A stretch of 64,000 bases of DNA from Brevundimonas aurantiaca (GTDB lineage Bacteria > Pseudomonadota > Alphaproteobacteria > Caulobacterales > Caulobacteraceae). The stretch covers positions 618,316 through 682,315 of the forward strand of contig NZ_JACHOQ010000002.1 in NCBI RefSeq assembly GCF_014199955.1, read 5' to 3'. Positions 17,594 through 27,346 of this stretch are shown in pieces. Every line of letters begins with the position of its first letter. Position 1 is the first letter of the stretch. A program made the position numbers and the translations under genes. A model generated the notes under the pieces. The model searched no databases and had not been told where the DNA came from. It saw nothing but the letters and a program-made list of their open reading frames with translations.

Positions 17594-18894
17594 CAAGCGG
17601 CCCGCTGATAGACGGCGGCGAAGAAGCCGTCGGTGTCGGCCGAGGCCGGCGACAGCCGCAGCCGCGCGCCGGACGCCAGTTCAGCGAACCTGGTCCGGGC
17701 GGCGTCGGTCAGTTGCGGCGCGCCCAGCAGGTCGGCGACCGGGACCGGTTTGAACTCGGGATGGGCGGCCTCGAAAGCGTCTGCGCTGGCCTCGTTCTCG
17801 CGCGCCAGCATCGAACAGGTGACATAGACCAGACGCCCGCCCGGTTTCACCAGCTTGGTCGCCTGGCTCAGGATACGGACCTGAACGGCGTGCAGTTTCT
17901 CGACCTCGTCCGCCGTCAGACGCCAGGCGTCCTCGGGCCGACGCCGCCAGGTGCCCGAGCCCGAACAGGGGGCGTCGACGAAGACCAGATCGGCCTGGCC
18001 GTTCAGCGCCTCCAGCCCCCCGCCGTTCTGACCGATCAGCACCAGTTCAGCCTCGACGCCCGCGCGTTGCAGGCGGGGGCGGATATTCTCCAGCCGCTTG
18101 TTGACCACGTCGGACGCCGTCAATCTCCCCTGCCCCTTCATGGCCTGGGCCAGACCCAGGGTCTTGCCGCCGCCGCCTGCGCAATAGTCCACAACCGTCG
18201 CGCCGGGTTGCGCCCCGGCCAGCCAGCAGACGACCTGACTGCCCTCGTCCTGGATCTCGAACTTGCCGGACTTGAACCCCTCCAGCGCCTGGATGTTGGG
18301 CGGCGGTTCCGACGGCACGCGCAGGCCGACGGCCGACCAGGGCGTGCGCGAAACGTCCAGCCCGGCGGCCTTCAGCTCGGCCTCGACCTCCTCGACCGTG
18401 GCGGCCGAGTCATTGATCCGCAGGTCGATCGGGGCGCGCGGCGCCATCAGGGCGCGTGCCTCTTCGGCCCAACGCTCGCCGAAGGTCGCCTTGAAATCCT
18501 CGACCACGAACTCGGGCAGGCCGGCGGCGACCCAGCCGGGAAGCTCCCCCTCCCCCGCCGTGATCCGGCCGCGTTCCTGTTTCGACAGGGGCCGCGGCCC
18601 GTAGCCGTCGCCCGCATGCAGGGCCTCGATCTCTTCCAGCGACAGGCCGTCGATGGCGTGCAGCGACCCGATCACCAGGGCCCGGCCGTCCTCACGCCCG
18701 CCCATGATCCAGGACAGGCGGCCGCGCGCCCGCAGCACCTTGTAGACGCGGTCGGCGATGGCGCGCCGGTCCTTGGACCCGGCGTATCGGTTGGCGGCCC
18801 CCCAGGCTTTCAGGACGGTTTCCGCCGGCTGGCGGCCCTGGGCGATGGCGTCCAGGACGGAGGCGGCGGCGGCGAGACGGGCGGCTGGGGTCAA
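17593..18894 (-). CDS. RsmB/NOP-family RNA m5C methyltransferase
   Basis: 433-aa SAM-dependent methyltransferase acting on cytosine in RNA, most likely 16S rRNA. The N-terminal helical RNA-binding part (AARLAAAASVLDAIAQGR) is followed by the SAM-binding YCAGGGGKTLGLAQAM (about residue 235). The two catalytic cysteines are in VDAPCSGSGTWRRRP (about 306) and VTCSMLARENE (about 358). It has the RsmB arrangement but lacks a clear separate NusB domain, so the precise target base is inference. It is tightly packed with the nucleosidase (1-base overlap) and the MAPEG gene. Confidence 0.9.
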   Translation of the reverse strand: MTPAARLAAAASVLDAIAQGRQPAETVLKAWGAANRYAGSKDRRAIADRVYKVLRARGRLSWIMGGREDGRALVIGSLHAIDGLSLEEIEALHAGDGYGPRPLSKQERGRITAGEGELPGWVAAGLPEFVVEDFKATFGERWAEEARALMAPRAPIDLRINDSAATVEEVEAELKAAGLDVSRTPWSAVGLRVPSEPPPNIQALEGFKSGKFEIQDEGSQVVCWLAGAQPGATVVDYCAGGGGKTLGLAQAMKGQGRLTASDVVNKRLENIRPRLQRAGVEAELVLIGQNGGGLEALNGQADLVFVDAPCSGSGTWRRRPEDAWRLTADEVEKLHAVQVRILSQATKLVKPGGRLVYVTCSMLARENEASADAFEAAHPEFKPVPVADLLGAPQLTDAARTRFAELASGARLRLSPASADTDGFFAAVYQRAA

Positions 18895-18895
18895 T

Positions 18896-19297
18896 CTAGG
18901 CTTTCAGAAGAAACAGCGACGCCAGCACCATGACCAGTCCCACGATCGAGACCAGCCAGACCAGCGACCGGATATAGGGAACGCCAAGGGCGTAGAGCGG
19001 CAAATAGACGACGCGACCCCAGAAATAGAGGGTCGTCCCCCACAGCGTCAGGGGTCCGGAGGCCTCGACCACATGGGCGATCAGCACCGCGCCGATGAAC
19101 AGTGGCAGGGTCTCGAACAGGTTCGACTGCGCCCGCTCCAGGCGCCCCACCACCGGGCGGGACGGCCCGGCCGGCGTATCGCGTGCGCCGGCGTTCCAGG
19201 CCAGACCGAACTGCGCCGTCCGCCCCAGGGCCGGCGCCAGAATGTGGACCAGGGCCAGGATGAGCGTCAGGGCCAGATAGGTCAGTTCGGTCGTCAT
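18896..19297 (-). CDS. MAPEG-family membrane protein
   Basis: 133 aa with four predicted membrane helices. The MAPEG pattern is clear: an N-terminal helix (LTYLALTLILALVHILAP), then NAGARDTPAGPSRPVVGRLE and RAQSNLFETLPLFIGAVLIA, the conserved R-x-x-x-N-x-x-E of the family, and YFWGRVVYLPLYALGVPYIR. Eukaryotic relatives are microsomal glutathione transferases and eicosanoid enzymes; bacterial roles are mostly unproven. It lies between guaB (4 bases) and the RsmB gene (1 base), so it is co-transcribed with them. Confidence 0.9.
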   Translation of the reverse strand: MTTELTYLALTLILALVHILAPALGRTAQFGLAWNAGARDTPAGPSRPVVGRLERAQSNLFETLPLFIGAVLIAHVVEASGPLTLWGTTLYFWGRVVYLPLYALGVPYIRSLVWLVSIVGLVMVLASLFLLKA

Positions 19298-19301
19298 GGC
19301 C

Positions 19302-20885
<1,584 letters not shown>

Positions 20886-20887
20886 TC

Positions 20888-21436
20888 ATGGTCGGCGTCA
20901 TCCTCAGCACCGCGCGAAAACTGGCCCTGAAGATCGCCAGCTACGGGGTCATGCACCTCGTGGTGGCCATTCTGGTGGCCTTCGCCATCACCCGCGACTG
21001 GCGCATCGCCCTGGCCGTGGGCATGGTCGAGCCCTTTTTCCAGACCATCGCCTATTCGATCCACGACCGCGTCTGGCACCGGATCGAACGCCGCCGCATG
21101 GCCTCCAACATCGAAGAGGCGGCCGAGGCCTTCACCGCTCGGCTCGACATCATGTCGCCCGAGGAACAGGCCCGCGTCCACGACAACCACGGCCATGGCC
21201 ACAGCCACGCCCTGCCCCGCTCGCTGAAACAGGTGGCGGTCAAGACCGTGACCTATGGCGTCATGCACTTCACCGTCGCCGTCCTGGTGGCCTTCGCCCT
21301 GACCCAGGACATCCGCGCCGCCCTGGCCATCGGCGTCATCGAGCCCCTGGTTCAGACGGTCTTCTTCACCCTGCACGACCGGGTCTGGTCGCGGATGGAA
21401 GAACGCCGCGCGGCCCGTAAACCCGCGACGGCCTGA
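20888..21436 (+). CDS. Duplicated DUF2061 membrane protein with His-rich linker
   Basis: 182 aa made of two tandem DUF2061 units. Unit one (about residues 8-70) and unit two (about 115-175) share the pattern ASYGVMHLVVAILVAFAITR / VTYGVMHFTVAVLVAFALTQ, then IALAVGMVEPFFQT / ALAIGVIEPLVQT and HDRVW. Each unit has two membrane helices. The linker contains HDNHGHGHSHA, a possible metal-binding run. Bacterial DUF2061 proteins usually have one unit. Function is unknown. The start is an ATG 30 bases beyond an alternative guaB start, so the two genes are divergent. Confidence 0.85.
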   Translation: MVGVILSTARKLALKIASYGVMHLVVAILVAFAITRDWRIALAVGMVEPFFQTIAYSIHDRVWHRIERRRMASNIEEAAEAFTARLDIMSPEEQARVHDNHGHGHSHALPRSLKQVAVKTVTYGVMHFTVAVLVAFALTQDIRAALAIGVIEPLVQTVFFTLHDRVWSRMEERRAARKPATA

Positions 21437-21443
21437 AGGCCGC

Positions 21444-22154
21444 CTAGCGCTTATTCAACGCCACCAGAAACACCTCGGCGCTGTCCTTCCGACTGGACTC
21501 CGGCTTGACGTACTTCACCGTCTCGAACTCCTCGCGCAGTCGCGCCAGAACGCCCCCGGCGTCGCCGCCCTGGAAGTTCTTGGAGACGAAGGCGCCGCCG
21601 GGCCGAAGGGTGCGGATGGCGAAGTCGGCGGCGATTTCGATCAGGGCGATGATCTTCAGGTGGTCGGTCTGGCGGTGGCCGACCGTGTTGTGCGCCATAT
21701 CCGACAGAACCAGGTCCGGCTGTCCGCCGATGGCTTCGATCAGCTGCTGATCCACGCCGGGGTGGGTGAAGTCGGCCTGGAGCAGGGTCGCGCCGGGGAT
21801 CGGCTCGATCATCAACAGGTCCACCCCGGCCACGGCGCCGGCGCCCCGGTTCAGCGCCACCTGGACCCAGCCGCCCGGCGCCGCGCCCAGGTCGATGACC
21901 TTGGACCCCCGTTTGATCAGCCGGAACTTGTCGTCGATCTCGATCAGTTTGAAGGCGGCGCGCGAACGCCAGCCTTCCGCCCGCGCCCGTTCCGACCATT
22001 TGTCCGACAGCTGGCGCTTGATCCACTGCTGGCTCGACATCGACTTGGTGTCGGCCGTCTTCATCTTCGTGCCCATGCCGCGTCCGGCCGCGGTTCCGCC
22101 GCTGGGCGGCCGCACCATTCGACGACGGTCTTGAGGCTTTTCGTCTTCACTCAT
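21444..22154 (-). CDS. rlmE: 23S rRNA (uridine-2'-O)-methyltransferase RlmE/FtsJ
   Basis: 236-aa SAM-dependent enzyme that methylates the 2'-OH of U2552 in the 23S rRNA A-loop. The K-D-K-E catalytic tetrad is visible: Lys in SRAAFKLIEID, Asp in LVLSDMAHNT, Lys in FVSKNFQGGD and Glu in YVKPESSRKDS. The SAM site is IDLGAAPGGWVQVAL. A basic N-terminal extension (about 45 residues) precedes the fold. The ATG at 22154 is the start; longer ORF extension upstream is antisense to the cyclophilin gene. Divergent from the cyclophilin gene, sharing a 72-base gap. Confidence 0.95.
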   Translation of the reverse strand: MSEDEKPQDRRRMVRPPSGGTAAGRGMGTKMKTADTKSMSSQQWIKRQLSDKWSERARAEGWRSRAAFKLIEIDDKFRLIKRGSKVIDLGAAPGGWVQVALNRGAGAVAGVDLLMIEPIPGATLLQADFTHPGVDQQLIEAIGGQPDLVLSDMAHNTVGHRQTDHLKIIALIEIAADFAIRTLRPGGAFVSKNFQGGDAGGVLARLREEFETVKYVKPESSRKDSAEVFLVALNKR

Positions 22155-22226
22155 CGTTCCCACATAGCCCCGACCGGCGTTGCGGGCTATGTCCCGCCGC
22201 AAATCAACCCCGAGAGGACGACCGAA

Positions 22227-22688
22227 ATGGCCGACACCCTGACCTTCACCCTGGACACCGGAGACGGCGAAGCCCGCGACGTGGTCATCAAGCTGCGCCC
22301 CGACCTGGCCCCGAACCACGTCGCCCGGATCACCGAACTGGCCCAGGAAGGCTTCTACGACGGCGTCGTCTTCCACCGCGTCATCCCCGGCTTCATGGCC
22401 CAGGGCGGCGATCCGACCGGCACCGGCACCTCGGGCTCCAACAAGCCGAACCTGAAGCAGGAATTCTCGGCCGAGCCGCACGTGCGCGGCGTCTGTTCCA
22501 TGGCCCGCACCGCCGATCCGAACAGCGCCAACTCGCAGTTCTTCATCTGCTTCGACGACGCCACCTTCCTGGACCGTCAGTACACCGTCTGGGGCCTGGT
22601 CGAGTCCGGCATGGAGCACGTCGACGCCCTGCCCAAGGGCGAGCCGCCGCGCAGCCCCGGCAAGATCGTCAAGGCGACGGTCAACTAA
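22227..22688 (+). CDS. Cyclophilin-type peptidyl-prolyl cis-trans isomerase
   Basis: 153-aa cytoplasmic cyclophilin (no signal peptide) that speeds proline isomerisation during folding. The active-site motifs FHRVIPGFMAQGGDPTGTGT (about residues 48-67), SMARTADPNSANSQFFIC and the conserved W in YTVWGLVESG are all present. The start ATG follows GAGAGGAC. It probably corresponds to PpiB, but paralogues are common, so I leave the symbol empty. Confidence 0.95.
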   Translation: MADTLTFTLDTGDGEARDVVIKLRPDLAPNHVARITELAQEGFYDGVVFHRVIPGFMAQGGDPTGTGTSGSNKPNLKQEFSAEPHVRGVCSMARTADPNSANSQFFICFDDATFLDRQYTVWGLVESGMEHVDALPKGEPPRSPGKIVKATVN

Positions 22689-22705
22689 GCCGGCTCCGCA
22701 CCGAA

Positions 22706-22738
22706 AGATCGCGCCGGCCTTGGCTGTCGGCGCGATCT
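22706..22738. terminator. Bidirectional hairpin between convergent genes
   Basis: An 11-bp perfect inverted repeat (AGATCGCGCCG / CGGCGCGATCT) with an 11-base loop lies between the cyclophilin stop and the stop of the convergent one-TM protein gene. No T-run, so termination strength is uncertain. Confidence 0.45.
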
Positions 22739-23223
22739 CAGGCGTCCGGCGCCGCCTTGTCCCGGCCGCCGTCGAACCGCAGCGTCTGCGCCTCGCGCCA
22801 CAGCTGCCGCAACCCCTCGACCGGCTGGTCCGCCCCCAGCAGGGCCAGTTGTTCGACCCAGACCGTCGCGAGTCGATCAATCGTTGACTGAGTCCAGCCC
22901 GGCGGCTGCTGGCGCGCCCAGTTCTGCACCGATCCCGCGTTGAAGATCATCAGGAAGACGCAGGCGACCAGCACGGTCTGGCTGGTCCACCGCCGCGCGC
23001 GCGCCGCCTCCCCTTCCTCGTCCAACGGCGGGGCGGGGGGAAAGGCGAAACGACCGAGGGCGACCAGGGCGTTCTCCCGCGTCGGCAAGTCATGGGCGTC
23101 GGCGGCGTCGATCCAGTCGCTGGGCGGATCGGCGGCCGTCGGCTCCTCCAGCGGCGGAAACGGCGACACCGGCGGCTGGGCGCGGGTGGGAAAGGGGTCG
23201 ATCGGGTCCGTCGGCTCGCTCAT
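22738..23223 (-). CDS. One-TM hypothetical protein of the O-acylation locus
   Basis: 161 aa, no family recognised. The N-terminal 75 residues are Pro- and acid-rich and look disordered (PTDPIDPFPTRAQPPVSPFP). One membrane helix follows (TVLVACVFLMIFNAGSV, about residues 85-101), then a helical C-terminal part with WTQSTIDRLATVWVEQLALL. It starts 15 bases after the MBOAT stop and is last in the leftward run of two SGNH genes and the MBOAT gene, so it may be an accessory or anchoring subunit of the acyl-transfer complex. That role is inference from position. Confidence 0.72.
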   Translation of the reverse strand: MSEPTDPIDPFPTRAQPPVSPFPPLEEPTAADPPSDWIDAADAHDLPTRENALVALGRFAFPPAPPLDEEGEAARARRWTSQTVLVACVFLMIFNAGSVQNWARQQPPGWTQSTIDRLATVWVEQLALLGADQPVEGLRQLWREAQTLRFDGGRDKAAPDA

Positions 23224-23238
23224 CGTCGGATCAAGGCC

Positions 23239-24642
23239 TCAGAACTGGAAATAGATGAAGGGCGCCACGCCCTCGGGCCGCATCGCCTCGACCAGAAGGA
23301 TCGCCAGTCCGATGAGGATGCCCAGGGTCGGCGACGGCGCCGTCTTCAGCCGTTCGGCCAGCCCCTCCACCGCGCGCGGCGGCAGTCCGTGCATCGCCAG
23401 TCCGCCGACGATCAACGCCAGCACAAAGGGCGTCAACAGGCTGAAGCCCTCGAACCGACCCAGGCCGACCAACATCTGCATCGCCAGATCGAAGGTTTCG
23501 GCGCGGAACAGAATCCAGCCCAGACAGACGACGTGGAAGGTGATCAGAACCCCCAGCCAGGTCGGGACGACCTTGCGGTCCTTGACCAACGCGCGCCCTA
23601 AACGCTCCACCACCTGCGCCCCGCCGTGCAGGGCGCCCCAGGCCACGAAGGTCCAGGCCGCCCCGTGCCACAACCCGCCCAGCAGCATGGTGATCATCAC
23701 ATTCATGCACGACGACCAAAGCCCTTTGCGCCCCCCGCCCAGCGGCACATACAGATAGTCGCGCAGCCAGCTGGACAGGCTGATGTGCCACCGCCGCCAG
23801 AAGGCCTGCATCGAGGCCGCCCGGTACGGCTGGTCGAAGTTGCGCGGGAAGGAATAGCCCAGCAAGGCCGCGACGCCGATGGCCATGTCCGAATAGGCCG
23901 AGAAGTCGCAGTAGATCTGAACTGCATAGGCATAGACCGCCGCCGCTATGTCGATTGCCCCATAGGCCGCAGGATCGAAGGAGACCGGATCCACCAGCCG
24001 CGTCGCCAGCTCGGACGCGATCACGGCCTTCTTGAACAGGCCCCAGACGATCAGCAGCAGCCCATGGGTCGCCATCTCGCGCGTCAGCCTGGGCACCCGG
24101 GCGAACTGGGGCAACAGGTCCGAGGCCCGCACGATGGGTCCAGCCACCAGATGCGGGAAGAAGCTCATCAGCAGCATGACGTCCAGCAGGCTCTCGGCCG
24201 GCGCCGTCTTGCCGCGATAGACGTCGACCACATAGCTGATGCCCTGGAAGGTGAAGAAGCTGATCCCCACCGGCAGCACCACCTGCAACAGGGGCAGGTC
24301 CCGCTCCCAACCGAATTGGGCAAGCAGATCAACAGCCTGTTCGACGAAGAAGCCGTAATACTTGAAGAAGCCCAGGATGAGCAGATTGGCCGCCACGCCC
24401 AGACCCACCCACAGTTTGCGCCGTCCCGCCCGGTCGCTGCGCACGATCAGGGCCGCCACGCCCCAGTTCAGCACGGCCGAGACGATCAGCAGCCCCACGA
24501 ACCGCCAGTCCCACTGGGCGTAGAAGAACCAGCTGGCGAGCAGCAGGAACAGTTTGCGCCGCCCGTTCTCTCGATCCAGGCTCCAGCTGACCAGATAGAC
24601 GAACAGGAAGAAGACCGCGAAGGCCAGGGTCGGAAACAGCAT
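23239..24642 (-). CDS. MBOAT-family membrane O-acyltransferase (AlgI/PatA-like)
   Basis: 467 aa, about 10-12 membrane segments. MBOAT hallmarks are seen: FLLLASWFFYAQWDWRF near the N-terminus, FFTFQGISYVVDVYRG, YCDFSAYSDMAIGVAALLGY, then FWRRWHISLSSWLRDYLYVP, and the catalytic His in GGLWHGAAWTFVAWG (about residue 324). Such proteins pass acetyl groups from cytoplasmic acetyl-CoA through the membrane to an extracytoplasmic transferase acting on alginate, peptidoglycan or another glycan. It overlaps the SGNH gene upstream by one base (shared ATG/stop region), supporting a functional complex. The glycan is unknown. Confidence 0.93.
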   Translation of the reverse strand: MLFPTLAFAVFFLFVYLVSWSLDRENGRRKLFLLLASWFFYAQWDWRFVGLLIVSAVLNWGVAALIVRSDRAGRRKLWVGLGVAANLLILGFFKYYGFFVEQAVDLLAQFGWERDLPLLQVVLPVGISFFTFQGISYVVDVYRGKTAPAESLLDVMLLMSFFPHLVAGPIVRASDLLPQFARVPRLTREMATHGLLLIVWGLFKKAVIASELATRLVDPVSFDPAAYGAIDIAAAVYAYAVQIYCDFSAYSDMAIGVAALLGYSFPRNFDQPYRAASMQAFWRRWHISLSSWLRDYLYVPLGGGRKGLWSSCMNVMITMLLGGLWHGAAWTFVAWGALHGGAQVVERLGRALVKDRKVVPTWLGVLITFHVVCLGWILFRAETFDLAMQMLVGLGRFEGFSLLTPFVLALIVGGLAMHGLPPRAVEGLAERLKTAPSPTLGILIGLAILLVEAMRPEGVAPFIYFQF

Positions 24643-25904
24643 CAGTCCGCCTCCCCCTTCGCCGCCTTCCAGCGGTCATAGGCGGCCAGCAGATCGTCGC
24701 TCAGCACCCCGCCGATCCACTCCGCCCCCGGGGAAGTGAAATGCACCCGGTCGGGCCGCATATAGGGCTCAGGCGCAGTCGCCAGCCGCTCCGCCGAACA
24801 GTCGCCTCCCATGCGTCCGTACCAGTCCCAGAATGCGACGCCCGTCTCGCTCGCGACGCGACGCTGCACGTCCCGGACCACCGCCAGAGATGCGGGCGCG
24901 GCCCGCCCGCCGCACCGCCCGCCGGTTCCGGCCTTCAGTCCCTCCGGCGCGCCGAGGATCAGTACAGGCAGCCCCGAAGGCAGGACCGCCAAGGCTCCGC
25001 GCAGCCAGGACTCATAGTCGTCGGCGTCGAAGTTCGGCGCGAACCCGTCATTGACGCCGAAGGCGATGATGACCAGGTCCGGTCGCCAGGCGTCCAGCTC
25101 CAATCGCGTCCAGTCGCCGTTCCTCAGCACCAAATCCTGAATGGTCCCTCCGACGACGCCGAGATTGGACAGCTCCACGCCCGGCCCCTGTCGCGTCAGC
25201 CGCACGTCATGGAGCTTCACCCTGCCCGTCGGGCGAATCTCGAGCCGCGTCTGGAGCGTGTCGAAGATCGCGGTTTGACAAACGGGTTGCCAGATTTCGT
25301 CGCGGGAACCGGGAAACACCATCGTCCGCAAGCCCGCGCTACCCGTCAGAGCCAGTTCGGCGTCCTTCGGCCAACCCTCTCCGCAGATTTGGACCTTGTC
25401 GAAGGCCGCGCTGTTTTCGGCCGCGATGGTCATCACCGCGCCGTCCGCGACGTCCGCCTCGCTGCCTGTGAATCCGACGCCGACCGGCAGACGCCCGCCA
25501 GACAACACATCCGTACGCAGCGGCCAATCGGTCGTCGTCACCTCAACCTGCATCGGGGCATAGCCGGCGTAGGGGACGCCCGGCGGCAGAACGCCTCGTC
25601 CTCCAACGCCGAACCGGGCCTGCCAGCGCGCGCGCACGGCGCCGGTGATCCGGTCGCCGGCCGTATGGCTGTCGCCGATCTGCAGGATATGGACGGGGCG
25701 GTCGCGCGCGCCGGCCTCCGTCGCCTCCAGAGCTTGGAGCAGCCCCTCCAGGGCCGCCTCGCCGCACAGGCCGTCCGGACAGATCGAAGACACGCCCGGC
25801 GTCGGCGCTGCGACCGGCCTATAGGCGACCGCGCCCGTTCCGGCCTGCACGTCCGCCTGCCCCGCCAGGATCAGTATCGCCGCCCCCACGGCCCCCAGGC
25901 TCAT
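24642..25904 (-). CDS. SGNH/GDSL-family hydrolase or acetyltransferase
   Basis: 420-aa exported protein (N-terminal hydrophobic signal MSLGAVGAAILILAGQADVQ). SGNH block I is HILQIGDSHTAGDR (catalytic Ser near residue 77), block III is IIAFGVNDGF, and the Asp-x-x-His of block V is in PDRVHFTSPGAEW (about 382-388). Proteins of this type next to MBOAT partners (AlgJ, AlgX, PatB) transfer acetyl groups to glycans. Four cysteine pairs (for example ICPDGLCG and GGRCGG) fit an oxidising periplasm. It is adjacent to the MBOAT gene and to a second SGNH gene. Confidence 0.88.
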   Translation of the reverse strand: MSLGAVGAAILILAGQADVQAGTGAVAYRPVAAPTPGVSSICPDGLCGEAALEGLLQALEATEAGARDRPVHILQIGDSHTAGDRITGAVRARWQARFGVGGRGVLPPGVPYAGYAPMQVEVTTTDWPLRTDVLSGGRLPVGVGFTGSEADVADGAVMTIAAENSAAFDKVQICGEGWPKDAELALTGSAGLRTMVFPGSRDEIWQPVCQTAIFDTLQTRLEIRPTGRVKLHDVRLTRQGPGVELSNLGVVGGTIQDLVLRNGDWTRLELDAWRPDLVIIAFGVNDGFAPNFDADDYESWLRGALAVLPSGLPVLILGAPEGLKAGTGGRCGGRAAPASLAVVRDVQRRVASETGVAFWDWYGRMGGDCSAERLATAPEPYMRPDRVHFTSPGAEWIGGVLSDDLLAAYDRWKAAKGEAD

Positions 25905-25906
25905 GA

Positions 25907-26821
25907 TCAGCCGGTCGGCGGGGTGTCGAGCCGGGGATAGGCCGTCTTCGCCTCGATCAGGCCGGCGTCGCGCTTCAACCGCTCGGCCACCGGGGCGGCG
26001 ATCCGAAGATAGCCGGCCATGCTCATGTGGATGCCGTCATTGGCGCGCATCAGCTGGGGCCGCCCGCTGGGGCCGGGCAGATAGGCGGCGTAGTCGCCCG
26101 CCGCATCCGCCGTCAGGGCGGACGTCTCGATCAGGGGCACGTTCAGGGCCGTCATCCGCTCGCGCACCACCGCATTGATCACGGCCATCTTGGCGTCGAA
26201 CCCGGTGCGCTTCATCTTGGGCAGGCCGACCCAATAGACGGCGACGTCATTGGCGCGCAGCAGGCCGACCAGGTCGTCGATCCGCTTGGCGTAGGCGGCC
26301 TTCCAGCCCGGCGTGCCGAAGTCGTGGATCACCCCGTCCAGGCTGATGCCCTGGGCGTCGTTCGTGCCGAACAGCACCACCGCCGCATCGACCGGGGTCT
26401 CGCGCAGCTGGCGCTCGGTCTTGGCCTGAATGTCCACATAGTCGTAGCGCGACAGACCGGTGGAGACCTCGCTGAACTTGGTCACCGTCACGCCGGGTTG
26501 GTGGTTGAGATCGCGATAGAGGGCGGCCCACAAGCCGTCGGCCATGGAGTCGCCGAACACCCCCACGCTCAGACGCCCCTCAGCGAGTCGCGCCTTCAAG
26601 GGCGTGACCAGGGGCTGAACGGCCGGCGTCGGCGCGACGGGCGGTGCGGCGGTTTCGGGCGAAGGCGCGCGGTTCTCAGGCGGACTGGCCGAGGCGACGG
26701 CCGATCCGCCCAGCATCAGGGTGGGATGACGCAGCCAGCCGCGCCCGTCCGGCGTCAGGGCCAGGCCGATCACCACCCCGACGACCAGCGCCCAGGTCAG
26801 TCCGTTTATGCCGACACGCAA
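25907..26821 (-). CDS. DUF459-type SGNH/GDSL protein with N-terminal membrane anchor
   Basis: 304 aa. An N-terminal membrane segment (LTWALVVGVVIGLAL) is followed by a Pro-rich linker and an SGNH domain: block I GVFGDSMADGLWAAL (about residue 87), block III LFGTNDAQGI and the His of NDGIHMSMAGYLRIA (about 263). The surrounding PLIETSALTADAAGDYAAYL is usual for DUF459. It is the first gene of the leftward unit SGNH-SGNH-MBOAT-one-TM protein and ends 3 bases before the next start. A paralogous pair of SGNH enzymes with one MBOAT suggests two acceptor sites or a transfer relay (inference). Confidence 0.87.
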   Translation of the reverse strand: MRVGINGLTWALVVGVVIGLALTPDGRGWLRHPTLMLGGSAVASASPPENRAPSPETAAPPVAPTPAVQPLVTPLKARLAEGRLSVGVFGDSMADGLWAALYRDLNHQPGVTVTKFSEVSTGLSRYDYVDIQAKTERQLRETPVDAAVVLFGTNDAQGISLDGVIHDFGTPGWKAAYAKRIDDLVGLLRANDVAVYWVGLPKMKRTGFDAKMAVINAVVRERMTALNVPLIETSALTADAAGDYAAYLPGPSGRPQLMRANDGIHMSMAGYLRIAAPVAERLKRDAGLIEAKTAYPRLDTPPTG

Positions 26822-26910
26822 AGCGGGGCGCCCCTCCGACGTAAAGCGGTTACCTATAGCTTAACATGCGCCGGGCGCCATGGCTGACTCTTGTCAGGCG
26901 AACGGAAGTT

Positions 26911-27324
26911 TCAGCCGAACCGCCCCTCGGCCCAGCGCGCGGCGAAATAGCCCCCCGTCGCCGAGATCGTCGTCAGGACCGTGCCCCACATCAGATCGAC
27001 GACGGTCAGCTTGGTCTGCCACGCGGCCAGGGTGGCCTGGTTGGTCAGGTCATAGGTGGCGTAGGCGACGAAGCCCAGGACCGCCCCGTGGATCGCCGCC
27101 TTGGTCCAGCTTCCCTCTTTCAAGGCGGGGGCGATGGCGAGGAAGACCGTCCCGGCGATCGAGATCAGATAGAAGAGCACGGCCGCCTTCATGTCCGGCT
27201 TCTCGGCCAGGATCGGGCCCAACACCGGCTTGTAGAAGCGGTTGGTCATGGTGGTCAGCCAGACAGCGTCGATCACCGCGAAGGTGATCCCGGCGCCCAG
27301 ATAGGCGAAGACATATTTGATCAC
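26911..27324 (-). CDS. DUF2177-family membrane protein
   Basis: 137 aa with four membrane helices. The DUF2177 pattern is clear: YLGAGITFAVIDAVWLTTM with the conserved D-x-x-W-L, NRFYKPVLGPIL, then HGAVLGFVAYATYDLTNQAT and LTVVDLMWGTVLTTISA. Function is not established. It follows the methyltransferase gene by 22 bases on the same strand, an arrangement in which DUF2177 genes are often met, so a role in membrane-lipid modification is a fair guess. Confidence 0.9.
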   Translation of the reverse strand: MIKYVFAYLGAGITFAVIDAVWLTTMTNRFYKPVLGPILAEKPDMKAAVLFYLISIAGTVFLAIAPALKEGSWTKAAIHGAVLGFVAYATYDLTNQATLAAWQTKLTVVDLMWGTVLTTISATGGYFAARWAEGRFG

Positions 27325-27346
27325 GACAAACTCCTCAGACGGGTTT

